A stretch of 64,000 nt of DNA, taken from Acidobacteriota bacterium. GTDB lineage: Bacteria; Acidobacteriota; UBA6911; RPQK01; DATIPO01. A program made the translations under genes and the position numbers. Shown here one piece after another: positions 9,548 through 16,860 of this stretch (within the stretch, counting starts at the first letter, position 1; each line of letters begins with the position of its first letter). The notes under the pieces are model-generated. The model did no database searches, was not told the DNA's origin, and saw only the letters and a program-made list of their open reading frames with translations. The stretch is from NCBI GenBank assembly GCA_035471785.1, contig DATIPQ010000077.1, forward strand, positions 28,128 to 92,127. The letters run 5' to 3'.

Positions 9548-9566
9548 ACGGATATTCGGGGGATTC

Positions 9567-10304
9567 TCAATAGAGCCGGTCGCGGATGGCGAAAGCCCGC
9601 ACCGGGAAAGAGCCCTGGTCGAAGACCTTGACGGGCGGCGAGAAAAAGCGGAACCCTGACCGGGGCAGTTGAGAAAGTCCCTTCAAGTTCTTCACCACCG
9701 GAATCCCGGCGCCCATCAGCACCGTCAGGGCGGGACGCCGCTGATGGCGGTCGTCGTCCACATCGGGCCAGTCGATGCCCACCAAGGCCGCCCCCTGATT
9801 GCGCAAGGCCTCCACCACCATGGGATTCAGGTAGGGATGACAGTAGAAGTACTCAGGCCTCCCCCAATTGCGGCTCCAGCCGCTGCGGATGAGGACGGCT
9901 TTGCCCTCCAGATCGCGCGCTTCCACGATCTTCTTGAGGCGGGTTTGGCCCGGGGCTTGAGACCAGTCGATCAGCTCTCCGGGAAGGTCGGCCAACTTTT
10001 GCAGGGGCACTTCGGAGAGGTCGTCCCCGTACTTGAAACGGCAGAAAGGCACGTCGATGGCGGTGGCTCCCCGGGTGACCATGTCGATGCGGCCGCGATG
10101 CAGCATGGTGTCTTCGCTGAGGAAGAGATGCGACTCCCGGTGGGAAGTGTAGTCGCCGACCCGCACAGGAGGCAGTCCTGGACCGTTGGAGAGCCCGTCC
10201 CGAACGTCATGGCTGAGATCGAGAAAACGGATGTGAGGCGGCAGCGCAGCCCCTCCCGCTCCCGCGGCTGAAGGCCGGCCCTGACGGTCGAGGGTGGAAT
10301 TCAT
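9567..10304 (-). CDS. cyclase-family (kynurenine formamidase-like) protein lacking canonical metal ligands
   Basis: A 245-residue protein of the cyclase fold (FLDLSHDVRDGLSN, KAVLIRSGW, GAALVGIDWPDVDDD, AGIPVVKNLKGLSQLP). Canonical members bind metal through HxGTHxDxP and a Glu in a VENL segment. At the first motif this protein has RGATAIDVP (78-86), so both His become Arg and Ala and only the Asp remains; VENL has become VKNL (Lys205). It is therefore unlikely to be a standard metal-dependent hydrolase. The start at 10304 follows GGGAG. It converges with the FAD oxidoreductase gene and is divergent from the DUF2059 gene. Confidence 0.78.
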   Translation of the reverse strand: MNSTLDRQGRPSAAGAGGAALPPHIRFLDLSHDVRDGLSNGPGLPPVRVGDYTSHRESHLFLSEDTMLHRGRIDMVTRGATAIDVPFCRFKYGDDLSEVPLQKLADLPGELIDWSQAPGQTRLKKIVEARDLEGKAVLIRSGWSRNWGRPEYFYCHPYLNPMVVEALRNQGAALVGIDWPDVDDDRHQRRPALTVLMGAGIPVVKNLKGLSQLPRSGFRFFSPPVKVFDQGSFPVRAFAIRDRLY

Positions 10305-10308
10305 CGAA

Positions 10309-10338
10309 TTGATCTCCCTTCCGGCCACGGGATACAAT
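10309..10338 (+). promoter_or_regulatory. probable promoter of the DUF2059 gene
   Basis: TTGATC (10309-10314) and TACAAT (10333-10338) are spaced by 18 bases, and the downstream ATG has an AAGGAG ribosome site. The -35 match is partial. The site overlaps the translation start region of the divergent cyclase gene. Confidence 0.4.
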
Positions 10339-10376
10339 GCCGACTGCAATCAGTCCTGTTCTTCAAGGAGTTTCCC

Positions 10377-11174
10377 ATGTCGCCTTGGCCCTCCCTTCTC
10401 GTGGCCCTTTTCCTGCTTGCTGGCCCGTTCCAGGCTCAGGACACCCCCGACGAATCCGCCCAAAGGCTGAAAGCAGCCGAGAGGCTGATGGAAGTCACCC
10501 AAATGGGCGAGAGCATGCAGGAGTGGATCGACATGGAACTGCAGGACCAGTTGGCCGCCTCTCCAGAGATCAGGGCCTTTGAAGACATCCTGCAAGAATT
10601 CTTCCATAAGCATCTGACTTGGGAAGAACTGCAGCAACCCATGACCCAAGCCTACGCCGAGGCCTTCACCCGGCAGGAGCTTGAAGATCTGATCGCCTTT
10701 TACCAGACGCCGACGGGCCGCAAGTCCATCACCATCCTGCCCCAGATCTACCGCCGCAGTTCACGCGCCGTGCAGGAAATCATGCAGGAGCACCAAGCCG
10801 AACTGGTGGAGGCGATTCAGCAAAGAGCCGAGGAGATGGAGTCGGGGAGCCAGGCACCTCCTGCCCAAAGACAGTCCAGGCAAGGATCTGCACGCATTAC
10901 GTTGGCTCTGCGCGATGCCGAAGTGGTGGAGATCAACGGCGAGGAGCTGACCGTGCTCGACAGGAGGGGCGAAGAGGAGGTTTTCGCCCTGACCGAAGAC
11001 AGCAGCTTCCACGACGACAACGGCTTCCCGGTGGACGACCTTTTGCGCGACAACGAGGGTCAATGGGAGGAAGGGAAGCTGCAGGAGTTTCTTCCGGCGG
11101 GGAGCAAGATCCACATCCAGTACTTCCTGCGGCAAGACCGCAAGATATTGAGCCTGGTTGAAAAGATCCCCTGA
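10377..11174 (+). CDS. secreted DUF2059 domain-containing protein
   Basis: A 265-residue protein. The first 20 residues form a signal peptide (LLVALFLLAGPFQAQ). Residues ~30-150 match DUF2059, with the characteristic FTRQELEDLIAFYQTPTGRK stretch and helical flanks. After a polar linker (about 160-172) comes a C-terminal beta-rich domain (ITLALRDAEVVEINGEELTV ... GSKIHIQYFLRQDRKILSLV) that I do not recognise and that looks like a small barrel. The function of DUF2059 is unknown; its export suggests a periplasmic role. The AAGGAG site seven bases upstream of 10377 supports this start. It converges on the DUF1080 gene with only nine bases between stops. Confidence 0.82.
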   Translation: MSPWPSLLVALFLLAGPFQAQDTPDESAQRLKAAERLMEVTQMGESMQEWIDMELQDQLAASPEIRAFEDILQEFFHKHLTWEELQQPMTQAYAEAFTRQELEDLIAFYQTPTGRKSITILPQIYRRSSRAVQEIMQEHQAELVEAIQQRAEEMESGSQAPPAQRQSRQGSARITLALRDAEVVEINGEELTVLDRRGEEEVFALTEDSSFHDDNGFPVDDLLRDNEGQWEEGKLQEFLPAGSKIHIQYFLRQDRKILSLVEKIP

Positions 11175-11183
11175 CCCGCCGGG

Positions 11184-11927
11184 TTACTGGATGGGACGGA
11201 TCTTAATGTCGCGGAACCATACCTTGTTGCCGTGATCCTGCAGGACGATGTGTCCCCTGCCGGCTCGCCCGTAGCCGTCCATGTCCTTAAACTTGCTGGC
11301 CTCGACCCGTTGCTCCCAGTCCTCGCTCCACAGCTCGTACTCGACGATCTTCACGCCGTTGAGCCAATGCTCGACGTGAGGACCCTCGACCAGGATGCGC
11401 ACCTGATTCCACTCCCCCACCGGGCGCGTGACGTCGGAAGAGGGAGCGTGAAGGGCGTAGTTCGATCCGGCCGAGGTGAGGGGACTGCGTCCGTCGGCAT
11501 GGCCTTCATTGTCCAGAACCTGCATTTCCGGGCCCGTCTGCCAAGACCAATCCTGCCCGCCGTCGACATGGAAGAAGATGCCTGAATTGCCCCCCGGCGA
11601 GATCTTCCACTGCAGGCGCAGCTCGAAGTTCTTGAATTCGTCCTCGGTCATGATGTCGCCGCGGTCCTGCTTTCCGGGTACGTAGGCCATGGCGCCGTCC
11701 TGGATCTCCCAGGCCTCGGGCACCTTTTCGCCGCCATACCCTCTCCATCCGTCAAAGGTGCGGCCATCGAAAAGCAGCCGCCAGCCTTGAGCCCTCTCTT
11801 CCTCGCTGAGGGTATTGACTTCACTCTCCGGCTGTGCCGTCAGCACCGCCGCCCACACGAGCGCGCCCAGGGCTCCCAGGCCAAGGCCAAGGAGCAGCAA
11901 CCTCGATTTGGATTTCGATCTCGACAT
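11184..11927 (-). CDS. DUF1080 (3-keto-disaccharide hydrolase-like) secreted protein
   Basis: A 247-residue protein with a membrane-anchor or signal segment (LLLLGLGLGALGALVWAAVL). The concanavalin-like DUF1080 fold follows: GWRLLFDGRTFDGWRGYGG, WEIQDGAMAYVPG, GDIMTEDEFKNFELRLQWKI, GGNSGIFFHVDGGQ, WNQVRILVEGPHVEHWLNG and the closing GHIVLQDHGNKVWFRDIKIR. Members act on or bind sugars, some on 3-keto-glucosides; the substrate here is unknown. It lies 28 bases downstream of the R2lox gene on the same strand and is probably the last gene of that run. Confidence 0.9.
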   Translation of the reverse strand: MSRSKSKSRLLLLGLGLGALGALVWAAVLTAQPESEVNTLSEEERAQGWRLLFDGRTFDGWRGYGGEKVPEAWEIQDGAMAYVPGKQDRGDIMTEDEFKNFELRLQWKISPGGNSGIFFHVDGGQDWSWQTGPEMQVLDNEGHADGRSPLTSAGSNYALHAPSSDVTRPVGEWNQVRILVEGPHVEHWLNGVKIVEYELWSEDWEQRVEASKFKDMDGYGRAGRGHIVLQDHGNKVWFRDIKIRPIQ

Positions 11928-11955
11928 CTTCTCAACACCTTTCTTGGCCTTCTCC

Positions 11956-12849
11956 TCAATCCTCTGCGCCTTGCCGGAAGACTTCCTCCGGAGGGAGCCC
12001 GCGGGCCTGGTCTATGCGGTGGATGCGGGCTTGGAACTGTCCTGAAGCATAGTCGAGAAACTCGTCCAGATCCAGTTGGAAGGGCGGCTCCCGGTAGGCG
12101 GCGAAAACTTCCTCCACGATGCCCAGCGCGAAAGGGAGCAGTTCGCTCATCTCATCTTGGATGATCTCCCACACCGGATCGCCGTGCTCGGCCACCAAAC
12201 GGGAGAGGAGGAAAACGCCATAGGCCAGATGACGCGACTCGTCTCGTTTGACCAAGCGGATGGCTTGCTGCATCGCGGGCAGGACGCCTCTGCGGGAAAG
12301 GGCCGAGTGATAGGCATGATATCCCGTCTCAGCCACCACGCCTTCCACCACCAGGTTGTAGGTCACCGAAGCGCGGGCCTGGGCCTGAGGCGACGGATCC
12401 TCCAGCAGGCGGTTGAGTGCCTGGGGGAGGCGTTGCTGGAAGAGCTCTCGATAGCTCTCTCCCTGGAAGCCTGAAAGATCCTGCCGTGGCCGGGCTACTT
12501 CTTCCATAAAGCGCTGGAAGACCTCGACGTGCTTGGCCTCCTCGAAAAGGAAGGAGGTCAGGTAGATCTCTTCCTCCAGGCGACCCTCCCGCGCCAGGGT
12601 GAGGAGAAGGGGCAGCAGGTCGAGCGTGACCGACTCCTCTCCCGCCAGGAAGAGGGAGGAGAGGCGCAGCAACACGTCCTGCTCGTCTGCGTTGAGCTGC
12701 GTCCAGTCGCGCCGATCGCGCTCAAAGTCGATTTCCTGAGGATTCCACACGCCCAGGCGCTTGGCCTTATGCCACAAGCGGATGGGAAAACAGTCGTGGT
12801 CGAGTCCAGTCGCGCGGCCGATCTGGTAGCTGCGGGTAGCTGCCTCCAT
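11956..12849 (-). CDS. R2-like ligand-binding oxidase (R2lox), Mn/Fe type
   Basis: A 297-residue ferritin-fold protein of the R2lox group, which is related to the small subunit of ribonucleotide reductase. R2lox assembles a Mn/Fe cofactor, binds a long-chain fatty-acid-like ligand and makes a Val-Tyr ether cross-link. All expected residues are present at a constant offset from studied members: Glu71, Glu104, His107, Glu169, Glu204 and His207 as metal ligands, and Val74 and Tyr164 as the cross-link pair. Sequence signatures are FLAGEESVTLDLLP, LFEEAKH and KRDESRHLAYG. It follows the SCP2 gene by 18 bases. The physiological reaction of R2lox is unknown. Confidence 0.92.
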   Translation of the reverse strand: MEAATRSYQIGRATGLDHDCFPIRLWHKAKRLGVWNPQEIDFERDRRDWTQLNADEQDVLLRLSSLFLAGEESVTLDLLPLLLTLAREGRLEEEIYLTSFLFEEAKHVEVFQRFMEEVARPRQDLSGFQGESYRELFQQRLPQALNRLLEDPSPQAQARASVTYNLVVEGVVAETGYHAYHSALSRRGVLPAMQQAIRLVKRDESRHLAYGVFLLSRLVAEHGDPVWEIIQDEMSELLPFALGIVEEVFAAYREPPFQLDLDEFLDYASGQFQARIHRIDQARGLPPEEVFRQGAED

Positions 12850-12867
12850 GCACTCCTCCTAAGAAGC

Positions 12868-13272
12868 TCAACGGGTGTCGATATCGCGGGCCGCCATTAC
12901 CATTTCCCTAGCTGCCTTGGCGTAGGGCAAAAGCTCGGCGGTCTTTCCTTTGCGCAGTTGCAGCCGTCCCTGCAGAACTGCGAACATGGGATCAAGGGCG
13001 CCGCCGAAGAGGCTTTTCCAAGTCTCTTGAGAGGCGGCGATGACGAAGTCGGCCTCCTCCAAGTCACTGGGGCGGGCGGCTCGGGCCTCGATGCACCGGC
13101 CTTGACGCAAATCGGCATAGACGGCAGGCGACTGGCTTCCCTCCCCGCCGTCCTGCACCATGACCAATGCGCCCACCCAGTCCTGGGCAGCCTTGGCATA
13201 GGCCTCGCTTCGATTGATCCGAACCTTCCATTGCTCGGCCCAAGCGTCGCTGAAAACATCGATTGACATCAT
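12868..13272 (-). CDS. SCP2 sterol-carrier domain protein
   Basis: A 134-residue protein comprising a single SCP2-like domain: an amphipathic opening (AWAEQWKVRINRSEAY), a central DLEEADFVIAASQETWKSLF and the family-typical LDPMFAVLQGRLQLRKGK. SCP2 domains bind lipids or acyl chains in a hydrophobic tunnel. It lies between the histidine kinase (9 bases upstream) and R2lox (18 bases downstream), so all three are probably translated from one message. It may deliver or receive the lipid ligand of R2lox; that link is inference from gene order. Confidence 0.8.
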   Translation of the reverse strand: MMSIDVFSDAWAEQWKVRINRSEAYAKAAQDWVGALVMVQDGGEGSQSPAVYADLRQGRCIEARAARPSDLEEADFVIAASQETWKSLFGGALDPMFAVLQGRLQLRKGKTAELLPYAKAAREMVMAARDIDTR

Positions 13273-13281
13273 CGGCTCTCC

Positions 13282-14940
13282 TCAGTTGGCGGGTAGAAAC
13301 AGTTGCAAGGTGGTCCCTTTACCCTCTTCGCTGGCGGCGCTGATCGTCCCTTTATGCAGGCGCATGATCTTGCGGCAAATGGCCAGGCCCAGCCCGGTTC
13401 CGTTGGCCTTGGTGGTGAAAAAAGGCCTGAAAAGCTTGCCCAACAGCTCTTTGGGGATGCCCGTCCCGCGGTCGATGACCCGCACCCATGCGCCGCCTTC
13501 CGGGTCGGCTTCAGCTTCGACGGTGACGGTCCCGCCCTCGGGCATGGCCTCGCAAGCATTGTAAAGAAGATTCCACAGCACGTCCTCGAAAAGCACGATG
13601 TCGACAGAGGCGGGAACGGGCCGGGGCGCCTTAAGGCCGATCTTGACGCCGCTGAAGGCCTCTTGCCCGGAGGCCGATTCGACGACGTGCTCGAGCAATT
13701 CCCGCAGGTCGATTTGCTGGGGCTGAGGCTGCCAGGGCTTGGCGAACATGAGCAATCGCTTGACGGTGTTGTCGAGCAGACCGATGCGGTCGGCAAGTTC
13801 GCCGAAGATCTCGTCGTAGGGAGGCGCTACCGCATTGTTGTCCTTGAGGATCTGAATGACCCCCGACACGGCCGCCAGCGGATTCTTGATTTCGTGAGCC
13901 ACCGAGGCCGCCATTTCGCCCAGCGAGGCCAGATTCTGAGCCTGCATGAGTTCTTCCTGCAGTGCCTTTTCCTGGGTCAGGTCGCGAATGACCCCGACGA
14001 AGATGCGGTCTTGTTGCAGGACCAGTTCGCTGACTCCCAGGTGCATTGGAAACTCGCCGCCGCCTTTGCGCCGGCCGACGACCTCCCGTCCAACGCCGAT
14101 GATGTGGGCCTCTCCGGTCTCCAGGTAGTCACGTATGTAACTGTCGTGGCGCTCGGCGTCCTCTTCAGGCATGAGCTTTGCCACGTTTTGGCCCAGCAGT
14201 TCTCGGCGGCGGTAGTCGAAAATGCGCAACACCGAGTTGTTGACGGCTTGAATGATCCCCTGCGAGTCGATGGTGATGATGCCGTCGATGACGTTCTCGA
14301 CGATGGCCCGGTTGCGCTCTTCGCTGGCCTCCAGAAACTTCTCGGCCTCAAGGCGCTCGATAGCCGAAGAGAGGATATTGGCCACCGACTGCAGAAAACG
14401 GACGTCGGCCTTGGTGAATCGCCGCAGACCGGGACTGTGAGCCCCCAGCACGCCCCAGGGATCCTCGCGGCAGCGAATGAGCACGCTGACGCCGCTGAGG
14501 ACGCCGTGCTCTTGCAGCAGGCGGGCGGGCTTGAAGCGCTCCTCGCTGCCGGAATCTTCCACGATTACCGGCGATGCCGACAAGAGAGTGTAACCAGCCT
14601 GGGAATCGGCCTCGGCACTGACCAGGGCCTGACCCACCTGCCCGTCCTTCCATCCCACTCCCGCTTGCAGCAAGAGGGTCTTACGGTCGGAGCGCAATTG
14701 CAGTATCTTGCTGAACTCGACCCGCAGGGCCTCGCTTACCGATTGTGCGGCGGCCTCCATCAGGTCCTGCAGATCTCCACCTTCCAAGGCCCGCAGTCCC
14801 AGATCGGCCACGGCCGCCTGCTGGTCAAGGCGGTGGAGAAGCTCCTCTTCGGCAGGCAGATCATCCAAGGCTTGCTCCGAGCGGCCGGCCCCCGCCGGCT
14901 CTACCTCAAAGTTTTCCCGAGACTTCTTGCGTCTGGTCAT
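13282..14940 (-). CDS. sensor histidine kinase with GAF and FixL-like heme PAS domain
   Basis: A 552-residue soluble kinase: GAF domain (about 40-200), PAS domain (about 205-325), HisKA with phospho-acceptor His349 (SVAHEIKNPL), and HATPase_c with FFTTKANGTGLGLAIC. The PAS domain closely resembles the oxygen sensor FixL: MPEEDAERHDSYIRDYLETG followed by IIGVGREVVGRRKGGGEFPM. His265 matches the FixL heme-ligating His and Arg285 matches its distal Arg. No membrane segment is visible, so it is probably a cytoplasmic redox or O2 sensor. No response regulator is adjacent. It sits between the ABC exporter (24 bases upstream) and SCP2 (9 bases downstream). Confidence 0.9.
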   Translation of the reverse strand: MTRRKKSRENFEVEPAGAGRSEQALDDLPAEEELLHRLDQQAAVADLGLRALEGGDLQDLMEAAAQSVSEALRVEFSKILQLRSDRKTLLLQAGVGWKDGQVGQALVSAEADSQAGYTLLSASPVIVEDSGSEERFKPARLLQEHGVLSGVSVLIRCREDPWGVLGAHSPGLRRFTKADVRFLQSVANILSSAIERLEAEKFLEASEERNRAIVENVIDGIITIDSQGIIQAVNNSVLRIFDYRRRELLGQNVAKLMPEEDAERHDSYIRDYLETGEAHIIGVGREVVGRRKGGGEFPMHLGVSELVLQQDRIFVGVIRDLTQEKALQEELMQAQNLASLGEMAASVAHEIKNPLAAVSGVIQILKDNNAVAPPYDEIFGELADRIGLLDNTVKRLLMFAKPWQPQPQQIDLRELLEHVVESASGQEAFSGVKIGLKAPRPVPASVDIVLFEDVLWNLLYNACEAMPEGGTVTVEAEADPEGGAWVRVIDRGTGIPKELLGKLFRPFFTTKANGTGLGLAICRKIMRLHKGTISAASEEGKGTTLQLFLPAN

Positions 14941-14964
14941 TTGCCGTCCCGCGCTCGTGCGCCG

Positions 14965-16830
14965 TCAATGTCCATGTCCGCCTCGGGGTGCTCTCTCGAC
15001 CGCGGGACGCTCGTCTTGGGGCGAGAAATCTTCCCCCGGATTGATGAAGAGATCAGACTCCAGGCGGTACTGCTTGTCATGAAGTTCTTTGTAGCGTCCC
15101 TGCTGGGCCATGAGTTGAGCATGGTTCCCGCGCTCCACCACCTGGCCCTCCTCGATGACCAGAATCTGGTCGGCGCTGCGGATGGTCGAGAGCCGGTGGG
15201 CGATGACGAAGGTGGTGCGGCCCCGGCGCAGCCGTCTGAGGCCCTCCTGGATGCGGGCTTCGCTCTCGCTGTCGAGGTTGGAAGTGGCTTCGTCAAGAAC
15301 GAGAATGACCGGGTCGGCGATGATGGCGCGGGCAATGGCCACCCGTTGACGCTGGCCTCCGGAAAGCTTGACGCCCCGCTCACCCACAATGGTGTCATAT
15401 CCCTTCTCGAAGCTCTCGGCGAATTCATCTACGTGAGCGATGCGGGCCGCTTCGATGATTTCCTGGCGCCGGGCACGGGGATTGGCGTAGCCGATGTTCT
15501 CGGCGATGGTGCCGTCGAAGAGGACATTATCTTGCAGCACCACCCCGAGGAAGGAACGGTAGTCCCGCAGGCGAACGGTCTTGAGATCGACGCCGTCGAC
15601 CAGGACACGCCCCTTGAGGGGACGGTTGAAGGCCAGAATAAGACTGATGAGGGTGCTCTTTCCCGATCCGCTGGAACCTACCAGGGCGGTCGTCGTCCCG
15701 GCTGAAGCCTGCAACGAGACGCCTCTGAGCACCGGCACGCCTTCATCGTACTCAAACCAAACGTCCTCGAACTCCACATCGCCGCGAATCCTCCGCAACG
15801 GCCGGCGTTCGCGGTCGCGTTCCACTTCGGTGGTCATGCTGCGCACCTCGTGGATGCGGTCCAAGCCTGCCAGGGCCTCGCTGATCTGGGTTCCGATGGA
15901 GGCGATCTGGACCACCGGTCCGGCCACCATGGCGGTGAAGAAGATGTACATGACGAGGTCGCCCAGCGACATCTGGCCGGCCAGCACGGCCCGTCCGCCC
16001 CACCACATGATAGTGACCCCGGCGGCTCCCAGGATGACGTTGCTGATGGCCAAGGTTCCCGAGAGTGCGGTTATGGTGCTGGCGATGTTGCGGAAGAGGC
16101 GGTGTACCCCCTGGGCGAAAACGCGGTCCTCATGCTTCTCCGACCGAAAGGCCTTGACGGTGCGGATGGCTCCCAGCGTCTCGCCCAACCGTCCCGTCAC
16201 ATCAGCCTGAATCCTGGCGCGCTCGCGGAAGATGGGACGCACGCGCTTGAGCACCACTCCCACGCCTGCTCCGAAGCCGGCCAGCACCACCATGAGGACG
16301 ACCGTCATGGCCCAGTTGAGCCAGAAGAGGACGCCCAAGGCCAGAATGGCGGTGAAGATGCCTCCAATCAGTTGCACGATGCCCGTTCCCACCAAATTGC
16401 GGATGCCCTCGGCATCGCTCATCACCCGCGAGATAAGCACACCGCTCTTGGTGGAATCGAAGTAACTGACGGGCAGGCGCACGACGTGGCGCTCGACGAC
16501 CTTGCGAAACTGGGCGATCGTGTACTGGGCGGCAACACTGAGAATCTGGGCCAGGCCGAAGGTGGTCGCTCCCTGCACAAGCGTGGCCACGATGACGGCG
16601 ATGGCCAGCCACCCCAACAACTCGGCGTTGCCCTTCCCCAGCACATCGTCAATGAGGTACTTGGAGGAGCTTGGCAGGACGAATCCGGCCAAACGGTTGA
16701 CCAGCAGAAGAAGCAGGCCCAGCAACATGCGCCGGCGTCGCTCCCAGACAATCCGGCGGGCCTCTTTCCAAGCCGCCGAATAGTCGATCTTCTTTTTCTC
16801 TTCCTTCAAGATCCTCCCATGATAGCTCAT
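14965..16830 (-). CDS. ABC exporter, fused permease and ATPase (MsbA/MDR-like)
   Basis: A 621-residue half-transporter. The N-terminal ~320 residues hold six predicted membrane helices of the type I exporter fold. The ATPase has Walker A (VGSSGSGKST), Q-loop (GVVLQDNVLFDGT), signature (KLSGGQRQRVAIARA), Walker B (PVILVLDEATSNLDSES) and H-loop (FVIAHRLSTI). Such proteins work as homodimers exporting lipids, peptides or drugs; the substrate is not inferable. The gene starts 30 bases after the GH13 gene and ends 24 bases before the histidine kinase, consistent with one operon. The ribosome site at the chosen ATG is weak. Confidence 0.95.
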   Translation of the reverse strand: MSYHGRILKEEKKKIDYSAAWKEARRIVWERRRRMLLGLLLLLVNRLAGFVLPSSSKYLIDDVLGKGNAELLGWLAIAVIVATLVQGATTFGLAQILSVAAQYTIAQFRKVVERHVVRLPVSYFDSTKSGVLISRVMSDAEGIRNLVGTGIVQLIGGIFTAILALGVLFWLNWAMTVVLMVVLAGFGAGVGVVLKRVRPIFRERARIQADVTGRLGETLGAIRTVKAFRSEKHEDRVFAQGVHRLFRNIASTITALSGTLAISNVILGAAGVTIMWWGGRAVLAGQMSLGDLVMYIFFTAMVAGPVVQIASIGTQISEALAGLDRIHEVRSMTTEVERDRERRPLRRIRGDVEFEDVWFEYDEGVPVLRGVSLQASAGTTTALVGSSGSGKSTLISLILAFNRPLKGRVLVDGVDLKTVRLRDYRSFLGVVLQDNVLFDGTIAENIGYANPRARRQEIIEAARIAHVDEFAESFEKGYDTIVGERGVKLSGGQRQRVAIARAIIADPVILVLDEATSNLDSESEARIQEGLRRLRRGRTTFVIAHRLSTIRSADQILVIEEGQVVERGNHAQLMAQQGRYKELHDKQYRLESDLFINPGEDFSPQDERPAVERAPRGGHGH

Positions 16831-16860
16831 GCACCAGCGTCAACGGGTTGGCCGCCCTCC

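Noticed and set aside
13303-15705. 800-codon plus-strand open frame
   Set aside because: It lies opposite the histidine kinase and ABC exporter genes, has no recognisable domain, and results from the high GC content.
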